Source: Nematocida ironsii
Taxonomy: Eukaryota > Microsporidia
NCBI GenBank assembly: GCA_001642415.1
Contig: LTDK01000172.1
Location: 1-64,000, forward strand
Reading direction: 5' to 3'
DNA length: 64,000 nt
The stretch's first letter is position 1. Every line of letters begins with the position of its first letter. The position numbers and the translations under genes were made by a program. Positions 28,166 through 38,740 of the stretch are shown piece after piece. The notes beneath the pieces were generated by a model, which ran no database searches, was not told where the DNA came from, and saw nothing but the letters and a program-made list of their open reading frames with translations.

Positions 28166-31072
28166 ATGTATTTAAAATACGGTTTATTATTATTATACAT
28201 AATAAATATAAAAGCAAGAATATTATGGAATGATGTAGAAAAAGTACAAGGAAGTTCTGTTGGCTTATATGAAGGTAAGAAAATAATGGTATCACCAGAT
28301 GGATCATTAGATATAACAAAAGCATATATAAATAATAAGCTAGGATTGATGTATAATTTAAGAATGTTTAATCATAGACTAGATATGGAATATACAATAA
28401 AACTTACAACAGATAAATTAGATAATACTGTGTATACTACACATGATAACATATCTAATAATAACATACACCATTTGGATATAAAAGATAAATTAGTATC
28501 TGGTATATCTAAAAAGTATAATAATTGTTTATGTAATATGTTTCTTATACAAGATGGGAGAGTTCTAATCGAGACAAATGAGAAAAGTTCATTTTTTACT
28601 TTTCTTAATGGTATTCCAGTGAATAAGGATAGGCTTAGACTACTTGCTTCTTTATTTTTACTTTCTGAAGGAATAGATCTTTGCATAGGCACAAATTTAT
28701 ATGGAATGGAGAAGAATTCAATTATTCTTACAAAGCATAATAATAGAGATGAGAAGTATTTTAATATTGACTTGAAAATGAAAACTGATGTGTATAATAT
28801 GACTGAACCTGCAATATATTTACCATATCATGGTCAATACTATAATACAATCTATAAGAGTATAATTAAGTTTTACATAAAAATCAAAAATATCATAATA
28901 GACAATAACAGAAATAATACTATAAATAATACTATAAATAATGCCAAAGTACTTATACAGTCGTATATATTTGAGTATATATGCAGTAAAGAACACATGA
29001 AAAAATATCATGTAGAAGTATTTCGTATACTAACTGATCATATTAAAGCAGTAGAAGAAAACTATTCTAAGAATACAAAAGAATTCGTTATGAATGTTTT
29101 TAACAATCTTTTCTGCTGTATTCCTATGGATGAACAATCTATACAGAAAGAGAATATGAAGATGGAAATAATAAGGAAAGTTCAGAGTATTATAAGTAAC
29201 TACATACTTATTCCATTTCATGAAAACACAAATATTCCAAATATTCCACATTATTCCAACAACAATACTCTTAAAACTTCATCAGATTTAAACAGTAAGA
29301 CACCTAATATTGATATAAACTTAAACAAGAATAAGTCAGATAATAACTCTTTGCATACAGATGTGAAGAATCTAGATATCCCGGAAATAAAATTTATTCC
29401 GGGTACAGAACTCACTATACTTTCATTACTCAGCTGTTGTTTCTATAATCCTGCTGAAATAGAATATACTCTTGAAATAATTAATAATTCACCCAAGAAA
29501 TTAAAACAGTTCTTTACTAAGTATAGAGACCTATTTGATACAAACGATTTGAGTGTTTGTTATGATTGGTATAATACATTCAATTATCTGACTAATAATG
29601 ACACATCAAAAATATTTCTTAATGACTATTATTATAATGGTGGATTATTAAGTATGCTTTCTATTATTTTAGACATAACCAATAGAAGTCAAAGTGACAA
29701 AAATGAAATAATTAAAATAATAAAAGAAGTAAAAAATATAAGGAATAAAAGGAATAAAGAATATCAAAAGTCTATAGCCATAATAAATGTAATAGAACGT
29801 GTAGTGGTTATCATTAATAATACGTTTAATTCACTTTTATTTAATAAAAAAGTGAAGCTAATGAAATCTAGCCTTAGAATAGATAGTGCTAAAAATAGAG
29901 AACCTGATATATTTGGTAAATTAAATCTAGTCATATATAATAATTCTTCAATTGAAAGAAAATTAACTATAGATTTTAATTTTGTTGAAGTAACTGTTAT
30001 ATATGATAGTATAAACAAAGTTATAATGAATAATAATAGGACTATATTACTCGGTATAAGCTATTTATATAGAAACAATAAAAGCATTGCAAATTATGCA
30101 AGATATGCGGATAAGTTAGTACTAAAAACAAGTGGTAAGTATGCAATACCGTATATTACTGATTATTTTAAACCATTAGTATTTAATAATAGTATAAATC
30201 CATACCAATTATTTTCATGTGGAAGGATTCAGTGCATATTAGATAAAAAAGCATTACTAAAATGTATTTTAATACATGCCATAAATTCTAGATGTAATAC
30301 ACTACAATACAATTACCTTCTACGTATTGCTACTAATATTATAGCAAGTATTACAAAATTTGAAATAGGTATAATATATGAATTTATTTGTATTATTGTA
30401 TACAGTGGACATGGTAAAAGATTCAGTAATAATATAAAACTAGATAAGCATGTTTATTCAAAAACATTATCATATACGGATGAATTAGTAGGTATATATG
30501 GTTTATTAATAGAAGTATTCCCAGCAGATATTGTTGCTAATTTCACTAGAAGATATATTAAGAATGGATTAAGAAATGAAATTAGTAATTTAGATATTAT
30601 AATATATAAATATAATCAGATAAATCCAGGACACCTCATTGGTTATTTAACTGATAATGATAGTAAAATAGATAATATATTAACTATCATGAATGCCATA
30701 ACAACAAAAAAGAATAACAAAATATGGGTAACTCATATTAAGTATAAGCTCTGGTTAATTTGGATTAATTTTGCAGCACAGAGTAAATTACTGAATACTA
30801 CCAAATTATGCTTTAATATGCTGGTTATTTCTGATTTTAACTCATCTGGTATAGAAAATGAAGATACTAGGGGTTTTAATGAGTTTAATAGTAGTAAGTG
30901 TGTTAATAGTTATCCATTTACATCGTATAAAGAAATTGAAGAAGTATTAATTTGGTTAAATCAGAATAAATCTAAATTATGCCCAGATTATTCTACTGAA
31001 AAAATGAAAAGTGTTTATACAAGAATGATTAAAACCTATGAAAGTATACAAAATATTTATACTAAGAAATAA
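28166..31072 (+). CDS. Large secretory protein, paralogue of the 36389 gene (lineage-specific family)
   Basis: The 968-residue protein starts with a hydrophobic signal sequence (about residues 5-20) and has no later membrane segment of similar strength, so it should enter the secretory path. I recognise no known domain. It is related to the protein at 36389: GSLDIT followed by LMYNLRMF (46-68) matches GSLNLT and LLYKMRIF there, and LLASLFLLSEGID (159-171) matches LLASLFLLAEGLD. The segment LIQSYIFEYI matches LIQNYVYYYL, and a late FTRRYIKNGLRNE region also aligns. It is rich in Asn, Ile and Lys. Nematocida species have large families of signal-peptide proteins that are thought to contact the host; membership here is an inference. 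Confidence 0.75.
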   Translation: MYLKYGLLLLYIINIKARILWNDVEKVQGSSVGLYEGKKIMVSPDGSLDITKAYINNKLGLMYNLRMFNHRLDMEYTIKLTTDKLDNTVYTTHDNISNNNIHHLDIKDKLVSGISKKYNNCLCNMFLIQDGRVLIETNEKSSFFTFLNGIPVNKDRLRLLASLFLLSEGIDLCIGTNLYGMEKNSIILTKHNNRDEKYFNIDLKMKTDVYNMTEPAIYLPYHGQYYNTIYKSIIKFYIKIKNIIIDNNRNNTINNTINNAKVLIQSYIFEYICSKEHMKKYHVEVFRILTDHIKAVEENYSKNTKEFVMNVFNNLFCCIPMDEQSIQKENMKMEIIRKVQSIISNYILIPFHENTNIPNIPHYSNNNTLKTSSDLNSKTPNIDINLNKNKSDNNSLHTDVKNLDIPEIKFIPGTELTILSLLSCCFYNPAEIEYTLEIINNSPKKLKQFFTKYRDLFDTNDLSVCYDWYNTFNYLTNNDTSKIFLNDYYYNGGLLSMLSIILDITNRSQSDKNEIIKIIKEVKNIRNKRNKEYQKSIAIINVIERVVVIINNTFNSLLFNKKVKLMKSSLRIDSAKNREPDIFGKLNLVIYNNSSIERKLTIDFNFVEVTVIYDSINKVIMNNNRTILLGISYLYRNNKSIANYARYADKLVLKTSGKYAIPYITDYFKPLVFNNSINPYQLFSCGRIQCILDKKALLKCILIHAINSRCNTLQYNYLLRIATNIIASITKFEIGIIYEFICIIVYSGHGKRFSNNIKLDKHVYSKTLSYTDELVGIYGLLIEVFPADIVANFTRRYIKNGLRNEISNLDIIIYKYNQINPGHLIGYLTDNDSKIDNILTIMNAITTKKNNKIWVTHIKYKLWLIWINFAAQSKLLNTTKLCFNMLVISDFNSSGIENEDTRGFNEFNSSKCVNSYPFTSYKEIEEVLIWLNQNKSKLCPDYSTEKMKSVYTRMIKTYESIQNIYTKK

Positions 31073-31323
31073 TAAAGTATATTTATACTAACCCTATAAT
31101 AATTCAGTTATTTATCCATAGTAATACGAATTAAACCTATTTTTATTATTCTTATATGGATTAAAACACCCATATATCTGTATAAGTATATATAACTTCA
31201 TATATATAAGTATACTCCAGATTTAATATGGTTCATTATATGGTATAAACTAACTAATCCTATTTAATATTAATGATATTTCTGTGTATATAAGATATAT
31301 TTTAATACACCCATGTATTTATA
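31073..31323. other. AT-rich spacer
   Basis: The 251-bp spacer contains TATATAAGTATA-type strings and no gene. It must hold the promoter of the proline-rich gene. Confidence 0.4.
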
Positions 31324-31698
31324 ATGAATTGGTCAAATATTAAAAAAAGTGTATTAGATACAATATTAGGAAGAAAAGAAATAAATGAAGAAGTACAACC
31401 TAATAGAATAAGATATTTAAGAAGAAATACAGTAACAGACAGACCAACTAGTACATATAATAGAATAGAACAACCTATTATACATAGTAATCCTAATATA
31501 CCGTATATACCTAATCTTAATATGCCATATATACCATATGTACCACCTATATCTAATCCTGTACCATCTGTACAACCTACACCTAATCCTAATATACCAT
31601 CTGCACCTCCCTTATACAATGATAATGACTTACCTTCTTATACAGAAGCAGTGAATAATTATGAACAACCTCCTCCAAATTATAATGATTTATTTTAA
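31324..31698 (+). CDS. Small proline-rich protein with overlapping PSAP and PPxY motifs
   Basis: The 124-residue protein has a short charged N-terminal part and a long Pro/Asn/Tyr/Ile segment with repeats like NPNIPYIP and MPYIPYVPP. Near the C-terminus it carries IPSAPPLYND, in which PSAP (a TSG101/Vps23-binding type of motif) overlaps PPLY (a PPxY type bound by WW domains of Nedd4/Rsp5 ligases). LPSYTEAV and PPPNYNDLF follow. There is no signal peptide or membrane segment. Clusters like this mark adaptors of the ESCRT and Rsp5 pathways in other eukaryotes. The family is unknown, and the reading as an adaptor is inference. Confidence 0.65.
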   Translation: MNWSNIKKSVLDTILGRKEINEEVQPNRIRYLRRNTVTDRPTSTYNRIEQPIIHSNPNIPYIPNLNMPYIPYVPPISNPVPSVQPTPNPNIPSAPPLYNDNDLPSYTEAVNNYEQPPPNYNDLF

Positions 31699-32199
31699 TA
31701 TTATACTTATTACACAATATATAATATTTATATATTACTTATTACACAATATATAATATTTATACAATACTTATTATACATTATACATTATATTCTTATT
31801 ACTTATTATACATTGTGTATTATATACTACTTATTATACACTGTGTATTATATTTTAATTTTTTATATATAGTGTAAAATATTTTACCCCATGATGAATA
31901 GTCAGGAGGATATTTAATTGTATTCTGTGTTACACTCATCATACAATAATTCTATTATACTGTACAATTAATTAATACAGTAATAGACACATTTTATAAT
32001 TAATATCTTATTACTTATTACACATATACTACTATATATTACTTATTACACATTATACATTATATTATTACTTATTACACATTGTGTATTATATATTACT
32101 TATTATACATTATGTATTATATATTACTACTTATTATACATTGTGTATTATATTATTATTACTTATTATACATATACTAATAATTTCTTTTTAAAAATA
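31699..32199. repeat. AT-rich spacer of ACACATTGTGTATTATATATTACTTATT repeats
   Basis: The spacer consists mainly of TTACTTATTACACATTGTGTATTATATA variants, left and right of a more complex island at 31870-31990. No gene is seen in it. Confidence 0.7.
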
Positions 32200-32775
32200 A
32201 TGTTAGTACAAGAATATTTGAGTATATTAGAAGAAACCCCAATGGAAATACAAAAAGTATTAGTAAGAGTTAATGAATTAGACCATTTAATATCTGAAGA
32301 GAAGAAGGAATTAGAACTAGAATTAGAAATAATCAATAAAATACTAAATGATGACTCCTCTGGTAAAGGAGTAGACAAAGAAAGAATAGACAAACAATTA
32401 CAAATAATTAACAGATCGTATCTAAAACTATTAGACACAGATAAGAAGAAACTATCCTTAATTAAATCATTACAAAATCAGTTAAACACAGCAAAAAGTG
32501 CAATGAAATCATCCTCAGTTGAATTTAAAGAAGGAATAGCAAAGAGTTCCATTACAATGAAGCTAAAAGGGATTCTGTCACTATTAGACTATAAAATAGA
32601 AGAAGACAATAAAGAAGAAGAAATATTATGCTGTACGTGTAAGAGACCTAGTAAAGGAGAAATGATTGTATGTGATAATGCAGAGTGTCCTATTGAATGG
32701 TACCACAGTGCATGTGTTGGTATAAAAGGCACACCAAAGAAAAAATGGGTTTGTAATATTTGTACAAAAGAATGA
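32200..32775 (+). CDS. ING-family chromatin protein with PHD finger
   Basis: The 191-residue protein has the ING layout: an N-terminal helical domain that starts EYLSILEETPMEIQ and a C-terminal PHD finger (about residues 143-189). The finger reads CCTCKRP, CDNAECPIEWYH, CVGIKGTPKKKWVCNIC, with the full Cys4-His-Cys3 set. ING fingers bind trimethylated H3K4 and sit in NuA3, NuA4 or Rpd3 complexes (Yng1, Yng2, Pho23). A MYST acetyltransferase lies at 61.6 kb, a natural partner. The open frame extends upstream to 32143, but its first residues are encoded by the AT repeat, and I take the ATG at 32200. The Noc2 gene follows after 16 bp. Confidence 0.9.
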   Translation: MLVQEYLSILEETPMEIQKVLVRVNELDHLISEEKKELELELEIINKILNDDSSGKGVDKERIDKQLQIINRSYLKLLDTDKKKLSLIKSLQNQLNTAKSAMKSSSVEFKEGIAKSSITMKLKGILSLLDYKIEEDNKEEEILCCTCKRPSKGEMIVCDNAECPIEWYHSACVGIKGTPKKKWVCNICTKE

Positions 32776-32791
32776 AAATGTAAAAATTTTA

Positions 32792-33703
32792 ATGAGTTCA
32801 TTACTTGGGCAGTTGAGTATTTCAGAAATATCTCAGAGGATTGTTGATATACAGGAGAGTACTAAGGAAATATCTGAGAATAAATGGAGTGATTTAAAGG
32901 ATGAAGTATTAAGTAGGCATAATAATCATGATGTACTTAAAGCAGACTGTATGGAAATGGCTGAGCAAATTACAAATTTAGTAGAAGAGTATAATTCTGA
33001 GGGGAAGAAGGAGAGAGACAGAGTAATTAAGAAAGTAATAGCACAGAGAGTAGAATTATTGATTTATTCAATATTAAACCAAGAGAACAGGTTGAAAGCA
33101 GGGTTAATTAAGAACAAGAGGGAATATATTGAATTAAGTAAGGAAATAATAACTAAAACCATTGAAATGTGTGGTGATTTATTGAATGTAGCAATTACTT
33201 CACAGATATTCTATCCATTTGTTATTAAAATATGCAGGAAACTTTATTTATTATCAATATCAAGTGGGTACTTTATTCCGATAGCTTATTATGCACTGTA
33301 CATGATGAATGAAATGTCTAAAATATCTTCATCATCTGTTCCCATACAGGCAATTTCTGAGATTGCAATTAAAGTACCTGAGAAATCTATTGTAAGTAAT
33401 GTTTATAATGATTATGTGATGAATCATTCATTAGACATACTCGCAGACTGTGTGAAGCAGCACTCTTGCAGTTTATCATTCCCTGAGTACTCATCGTATA
33501 TTGCAGTAGAATTGAAAAGAATAAGAAATGGTCCTAATAAGAACAATTCATGGATTAACACTAAGACAGAAGGGATTGTAAAGGCAATAAAGATACACTC
33601 ACAGAAAATTGAAAAAATCAGAGAGACTGTCACATCAACTGACATAGAAGCAATAAGAAAGGTAGAAGAGAAGATCCCTGAATTCCAGTTGAATATGGAG
33701 TAG
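32792..33703 (+). CDS. NOC2: Nucleolar complex protein 2 (Noc2), shortened
   Basis: The 303-residue protein matches the conserved Noc2 core, which works with Noc1/Noc3 in the maturation and transport of pre-60S particles. Signs are the helical repeat YPFVIKICRKLYLLSIS with YFIPIAYYALYMMNEM, and the C-terminal LSFPEYSSYIAVELKRI, which parallels the IAFPEL-xx-P-xx-VQLKR motif. Yeast Noc2 is about 710 residues, so the N-terminal half is largely lost here. The start at 32792 lies 16 bp after the ING stop codon. Confidence 0.78.
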   Translation: MSSLLGQLSISEISQRIVDIQESTKEISENKWSDLKDEVLSRHNNHDVLKADCMEMAEQITNLVEEYNSEGKKERDRVIKKVIAQRVELLIYSILNQENRLKAGLIKNKREYIELSKEIITKTIEMCGDLLNVAITSQIFYPFVIKICRKLYLLSISSGYFIPIAYYALYMMNEMSKISSSSVPIQAISEIAIKVPEKSIVSNVYNDYVMNHSLDILADCVKQHSCSLSFPEYSSYIAVELKRIRNGPNKNNSWINTKTEGIVKAIKIHSQKIEKIRETVTSTDIEAIRKVEEKIPEFQLNME

Positions 33704-33866
33704 ATTTTATCAGAATAAATTAAAAACACAATTAAATAACGGTTTTATTGAAAATTCAGTTGGGAATAATTATAAATTTATAAATATTTTATAACCCGAT
33801 GTAACCCGAATAAAAATATAAAAATATAAATATTATGTAAATTCCGGGCGTATTGCAATATTTTTT

Positions 33867-35672
33867 ATGCTTATTACAACAGGAAGGAGTGTGCGTGAGA
33901 TGGTGGCGGATATAATAGAGACGTACTGTAAAGAGAGACAGTTAAATTTGACAAAGGAGAATAAAGAATATTTACTGAGGTACCTTCTGCCGTACACAAA
34001 GCAATCACTGAATATTCCATCAACACACGAAATAAAAGAACTCTCTGAAGTATTACTGCATGAACAAGACCACAGAAAAATAGAAGCATTATTAGTTAAT
34101 AGTACAGTAGAAATCAGGAAAGCAGTGTATTTTCTGTTTAAAATAAAGAAAATGGGACTGATCCTGTCTAATACCACAGTAGATTCAGAAGAAATGGCAT
34201 TTTCTGTGGTTAAAAATGCAAGTGTGGGGATATACATGTCTTGGTTTAAAGATATTGCAGATGGGAATGGATCACGTCTTAAGAATTTAATTCCTGTTGG
34301 ATTATTTGATATGTGCTTTACTGTATACTGTGCAGGGAAGGTGTACTTATACTTAGAAGAACTGTGCTTTAACAAAGTATCACCATTAGCACATTCATTC
34401 TTTTTGGTGGTAAAGTCTCATTTAAATACGTACAGAGAGTCAATCTACACAGAACAAGTTGACAGCATATTCTCCTTTTATGTTAAGCATTATGAAAGAA
34501 TGAAATGGCTGCACAGACTAGCACATATTTCTCAGGAAGTTTTAATGTATGATGAAGGTGGAATGCTTGGTGGTATTATTAATAAGAATAAGGCTGGTGT
34601 TGATTGGCTTATTGTAAATAGAAAGATTGGTAATAGAAATAGCAGTTTGATTGAATTTATTGAAAAGCTGAGAGAGTCACCGTGGACAGAATCTATAAGC
34701 AATGAAATTTTAGAGAGGTATAAAAAACCACTTTCAGATGAAGTGATTAAGTGGATGGAAGGATATTCCAGTGACAATTCCTTTATAAAGGAGAATAAGG
34801 AAGAAAGAAATATTTGGAATGTGTTTTCTGTTGTAGAAAGGGATATTCCCTTGTCTCTTTCTATAAACACTGCACGTAATATACTGTATATAGGTAAGAC
34901 TAAAAGGATTCTTCCCATGCTCAAATCATTCAGTACTTTAGAATTCTCTGGTTCTATCCCAGATTCTGGTATTTTTGATTCTGAGTGGGTAGATAACCTG
35001 CATAAAGAAGCAGAATTTAAGATTAAATCACATTTATTCTTAGACTACAAAGCATATGAGCACTTGAAAATGATCAGAGATGTTTTCTTTTTGTTCAGAA
35101 GTGATTTTGCGCACGGATTGGTTAATTTGTTAGACAGGTCAGAGTATGGCGTGGATGTATCCTCAGTTGATGAAATATTAGATGGATGCTTTGGGCATAA
35201 TGTGGCAGAATTTGTTGATGTAATAATTGGTGCAGACGGCCTTTCTTTGGTATATAAAGAAGTATTTCCGTATAATGTAATATTTGGAAGTATTTCACAA
35301 AGTATTCTCTCTGGGTTTGAACTGTTCTGGAATCTTAGAAAGGTCATTTGCGGTGTATTTAAGCTTTATAAAGAAAATAAGAGTCCAAGCACATTCCTTC
35401 TCTCTACTAAAGCAGGAGAAATAGAATATTATTACTTTGAAAAAATAGTCCATGCACTGTGGTGCTTTAAGGATATGCCAGAAGAGAGTTTATACAATCC
35501 AGAGAAGATCTCAAAGAAAGTTGAAGATATTTTGTACCACTTAATAAACACATGTAAAGAGACATGTACTCTTTCAATCCTGCGCAAAATACAAGAATTA
35601 CTCATGCAGCCTATAACCACACACAATATTAGTACAATAGAAAACCTTCTTCAAAGAATATCAGGAGAGTAA
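33867..35672 (+). CDS. Gamma-tubulin complex component (GCP2/GCP3, Spc97/Spc98-like)
   Basis: The 601-residue protein has the pattern of gamma-tubulin complex components that nucleate microtubules at the spindle plaque. Visible elements are the N-terminal GRIP1-like part with LSDEVIKWMEG, followed by a segment beginning IWNVF that stands where the family has its DPxxEFFI strand, and the GRIP2-like segment FFLFRSDFAHGLVNLLD, which parallels YLLLGQGDFxxxLMDxL. Family members are poorly conserved, and the choice between Spc97 and Spc98 types is open. A motif ATAACCCGATGTAACCCGAA lies 57 bp upstream of the start (33791-33810). Confidence 0.7.
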   Translation: MLITTGRSVREMVADIIETYCKERQLNLTKENKEYLLRYLLPYTKQSLNIPSTHEIKELSEVLLHEQDHRKIEALLVNSTVEIRKAVYFLFKIKKMGLILSNTTVDSEEMAFSVVKNASVGIYMSWFKDIADGNGSRLKNLIPVGLFDMCFTVYCAGKVYLYLEELCFNKVSPLAHSFFLVVKSHLNTYRESIYTEQVDSIFSFYVKHYERMKWLHRLAHISQEVLMYDEGGMLGGIINKNKAGVDWLIVNRKIGNRNSSLIEFIEKLRESPWTESISNEILERYKKPLSDEVIKWMEGYSSDNSFIKENKEERNIWNVFSVVERDIPLSLSINTARNILYIGKTKRILPMLKSFSTLEFSGSIPDSGIFDSEWVDNLHKEAEFKIKSHLFLDYKAYEHLKMIRDVFFLFRSDFAHGLVNLLDRSEYGVDVSSVDEILDGCFGHNVAEFVDVIIGADGLSLVYKEVFPYNVIFGSISQSILSGFELFWNLRKVICGVFKLYKENKSPSTFLLSTKAGEIEYYYFEKIVHALWCFKDMPEESLYNPEKISKKVEDILYHLINTCKETCTLSILRKIQELLMQPITTHNISTIENLLQRISGE

Positions 35673-36388
35673 AGTACTGTTAATATCATAATAAAAGTAT
35701 ACATTTCATATTATTACTATATAAAAATACGCTATTTTCTATTATTTGCTAGTATTTTCGTACTTAAAATAAATTCGTACATCTACAAATAATAATAAAT
35801 AAAAATGAATACTTTAATAATAAATAGAATATGTAATATAAGCATGATTTATTAAAATAAATTATTATTTATGGCTTACATTATAAGTAAAGGATAAATT
35901 ATTTTATTATAATGTATACACTTTATATAAATAAAAATAAATAGAATAGTAGAAGTAATAAAAAGTAGACAAAAACAAAAAGAAATAGAATACATATATA
36001 ATATAAGTACAATTTATTAAAATAAACAGTTAGTTATTCCATTGTACATTATTAAGACTTATTCAAATTTCTTATTATTCTTGTCTTATATAACTTTAAC
36101 ATCTAATTATAACAAGGCTATAAGACTTTGTGAGTATGAGACTCTCATATTGGGCATAGTTCCTCATATGATAGAAACCAACACAAAACAATTTCTGGTT
36201 ATTTTATAAGAAATTCTTCTACATCACACTACATATGCTTATATTTACTAAAATATGATAGTATTGTTGAACCAATACAAAATACTTTTCGTTTGGTTTA
36301 AAGTAAAATAAGCATAATTTATTTAAAATTATAATTTTTATTCTTTAAAAAGAATATCAGTTAAAAAATTTTATTTTTAGATAGAAAT
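35673..36388. other. Spacer with inverse 49-bp element, upstream of the second large secretory gene
   Basis: Bases 35832-35880 are the reverse complement of the 49-bp repeat with two differences. Weaker copies of its ATAAGyAyrATTTATTAAAATAAA part occur near 36001-36027 and 36308-36330, giving three in the same orientation ahead of the gene. No gene is seen. Confidence 0.65.
35832..35880 (-). repeat. Inverse copy of the 49-bp repeat
   Basis: It reads TGTAATATAAGCATGATTT onward and matches the reverse complement of 1-49 at 47 of 49 positions by eye. Confidence 0.88.
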
Positions 36389-38518
36389 ATGCAGTTAGAA
36401 AAGAGAAAAAGAGAGAATAGAGCATATGAAAACATACAGAGTAGATGTACACATTGGTGTGTAAGAAAGATAAAGCTAATTTTATTTTGGGCACTGTACT
36501 TTATGTATCTAGCAATTCTTTTAGAACAACTATATGCTATACCATATGAAATAGACAAATTTACACCACTTAAATACTATACAATTAATAATTCTGTGCT
36601 GGGAAAAGTGAAAATACATGTAGGAGGATCACTAAATCTAACAAGAGGGTGTATATATGATTGTGAGGATATTTTATTATACAAGATGCGCATTTTTGCA
36701 GAGGTTAACCCGAAGTATAATAAAATATTTAAGAATTCCGGGCGGGCTGGGGACACTATTTTAGAACAATTAACATGTGATAGTTACGTAATGGTACCAA
36801 ATCCACTATATACGAGTAAAGAATTAGAGTATATGCAGGAATATTATGATATATTATTTTTAATGTTTCATGGAGGAGTGAACTATAGGTCTGAATTTGA
36901 AAAAAAAACTAACAGATTTTGTAAGTTTCTCAAAAGTGTTAATAGAGTACATACTAAAGCTGATCACACTCTTCTGGCCTCTTTGTTTCTTCTGGCAGAA
37001 GGACTGGATATTCCGCTGAAGTTTTTAAAAAACAAAGAGTATATGCATCTGACATTACAGAAGAACCAATCCAACGATTTCCACTTTAATTTCTACAGAG
37101 AAGAGATTGATGCAAGCAGTACCGAAGAAATAGAGTCTGATACAAGCAGTAAAGAAGAAAATGGAGTGTATTTAAAAAGAGACGAACCAGACGAAATGTA
37201 CGCATACGATATAGTGAACTTCTTTATTAAGCACTCATCAAATCCTGTAATAGAAAAAGCTGGCTATGTAGAACCAAAGACATATGAAGAGTACAAAACA
37301 CGAAAATTTATTAACTCACCAGGATTTCTTATTCAGAACTATGTGTACTATTATTTAGATAGTTTTAAAGAAATGAAAGGGTTTATTAAAACCGTGCATG
37401 ATTTATTATGTGAGTATCTACCAAATAAGGAAAAACAGGAAATGACAAACACACAGATGACTGCAACAAGAATATTTAACAGCTGCTTCATAAGTTCATA
37501 TAATAAGAACTCTATATGGGAAGGAATTCCATTGGAAGAATTAAGCGAATCTATATGGAATAGCATTCAAAATCTTGTTTTAATAAGCAATATATACATA
37601 TATTCAAACACTACATCACTAAGCAATTATGATTATGAAGAAATTAAGGGAATTAAAAGAGGTTTTGCGGTGTTATTTAATAGAACCATCATACAGCATA
37701 TGTTGAGCAACTGTTTCTATATTTTAGCAGAAAAAATTAGAATATCAGAAACCAGTATAAATATAAGGAATAACATACAAGTAGAGGATTTTATAAAAAT
37801 TGCAGAGCAGAAAAATCTAGAATTTAATGTTTATTGGGACAATTACAAAATGAGTTGTAATTGTGTAACTATAGTGACAGCTCTGTTCGCAAAAGCCATT
37901 TATAAAAACTTGGACAAAGACCACGAAGTAGTACAATTGGCTGCAAACATAATAAGGCTAAGCATAGATGTATACTACACACGCACAAGATTATTTATTT
38001 TTGCCATTATTGCAAGTATTTATGAACAGTCTAGGGAAAGTAATCCAAAGATATTTCTAGAAACTAGTATTTATAATATGAGGTCCGATAGCACAGACTT
38101 GAAGATTATTATGAACAGAGTTTCTTGTATTCTTACATATTTGATATACAAGAATGCACCGCATGCTATTATTCGCTTTATAAAGTCATATATGGTAGTA
38201 AGACGAAAATTTAATTTGCTAACACTCACTAACCTAATACTATGGCATCTAAGTCAAACTGAAGCAAAAAATCTATTGCTATGCTTAACCCGGAATTTCA
38301 CTACCACGGAATATATACAATATGCTTTTATGAGTGTGCAGAAAATAGAAAACAAAAAAAGTAGAGAAAATCTTGTAGTATGCATGAACGAGTTTATATC
38401 ATTATTGCATAATATAGCCACTAAGAACAAACTAGAATTTAAAAATATTGCTAATGAGTCTTACATAGTGAATATACAAAGTTCAATTAAAGAGATATCT
38501 ACACCAAATACGGATTAA
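36389..38518 (+). CDS. Large secretory/membrane protein, paralogue of the 28166 gene
   Basis: The 709-residue protein begins with a basic cytosolic stretch and a hydrophobic signal or signal-anchor segment at about residues 29-50. If translation instead began at Met39, the segment would be a plain signal peptide. GSLNLT (80-85), LLYKMRIF (96-103) and LLASLFLLAEGLD (195-207) match its paralogue 5 kb upstream. A Glu/Ser-rich acidic loop lies near 232-265. No known domain is recognised. It is flanked by the inverse 49-bp repeats and a solo-LTR-like element, which suits a fast-evolving accessory family. Any host contact is inferred from the family type. Confidence 0.72.
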   Translation: MQLEKRKRENRAYENIQSRCTHWCVRKIKLILFWALYFMYLAILLEQLYAIPYEIDKFTPLKYYTINNSVLGKVKIHVGGSLNLTRGCIYDCEDILLYKMRIFAEVNPKYNKIFKNSGRAGDTILEQLTCDSYVMVPNPLYTSKELEYMQEYYDILFLMFHGGVNYRSEFEKKTNRFCKFLKSVNRVHTKADHTLLASLFLLAEGLDIPLKFLKNKEYMHLTLQKNQSNDFHFNFYREEIDASSTEEIESDTSSKEENGVYLKRDEPDEMYAYDIVNFFIKHSSNPVIEKAGYVEPKTYEEYKTRKFINSPGFLIQNYVYYYLDSFKEMKGFIKTVHDLLCEYLPNKEKQEMTNTQMTATRIFNSCFISSYNKNSIWEGIPLEELSESIWNSIQNLVLISNIYIYSNTTSLSNYDYEEIKGIKRGFAVLFNRTIIQHMLSNCFYILAEKIRISETSINIRNNIQVEDFIKIAEQKNLEFNVYWDNYKMSCNCVTIVTALFAKAIYKNLDKDHEVVQLAANIIRLSIDVYYTRTRLFIFAIIASIYEQSRESNPKIFLETSIYNMRSDSTDLKIIMNRVSCILTYLIYKNAPHAIIRFIKSYMVVRRKFNLLTLTNLILWHLSQTEAKNLLLCLTRNFTTTEYIQYAFMSVQKIENKKSRENLVVCMNEFISLLHNIATKNKLEFKNIANESYIVNIQSSIKEISTPNTD

Positions 38519-38740
38519 ACACTTGCGGCTTTCTATTAAACAGCATGCAGTTGATTGGTATGACCCAAAAATGCATTTATGCCTGAATATTCACTAAAGG
38601 CAGCTAGGTCATCAAAACAATATACTATATGTATACTAGACGACTTAATTACCTAAAAAAAGGGCATTCTTAAATTTTGACCTTTATTGAATTTGTATGC
38701 GTATTTATAGACCGTATTATCAATTTAATTTATGTTGACT
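38519..38740. other. Spacer, no gene seen
   Basis: This 222-bp stretch follows the second secretory gene. It is of ordinary composition, with no repeat or frame worth calling. Confidence 0.4.
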
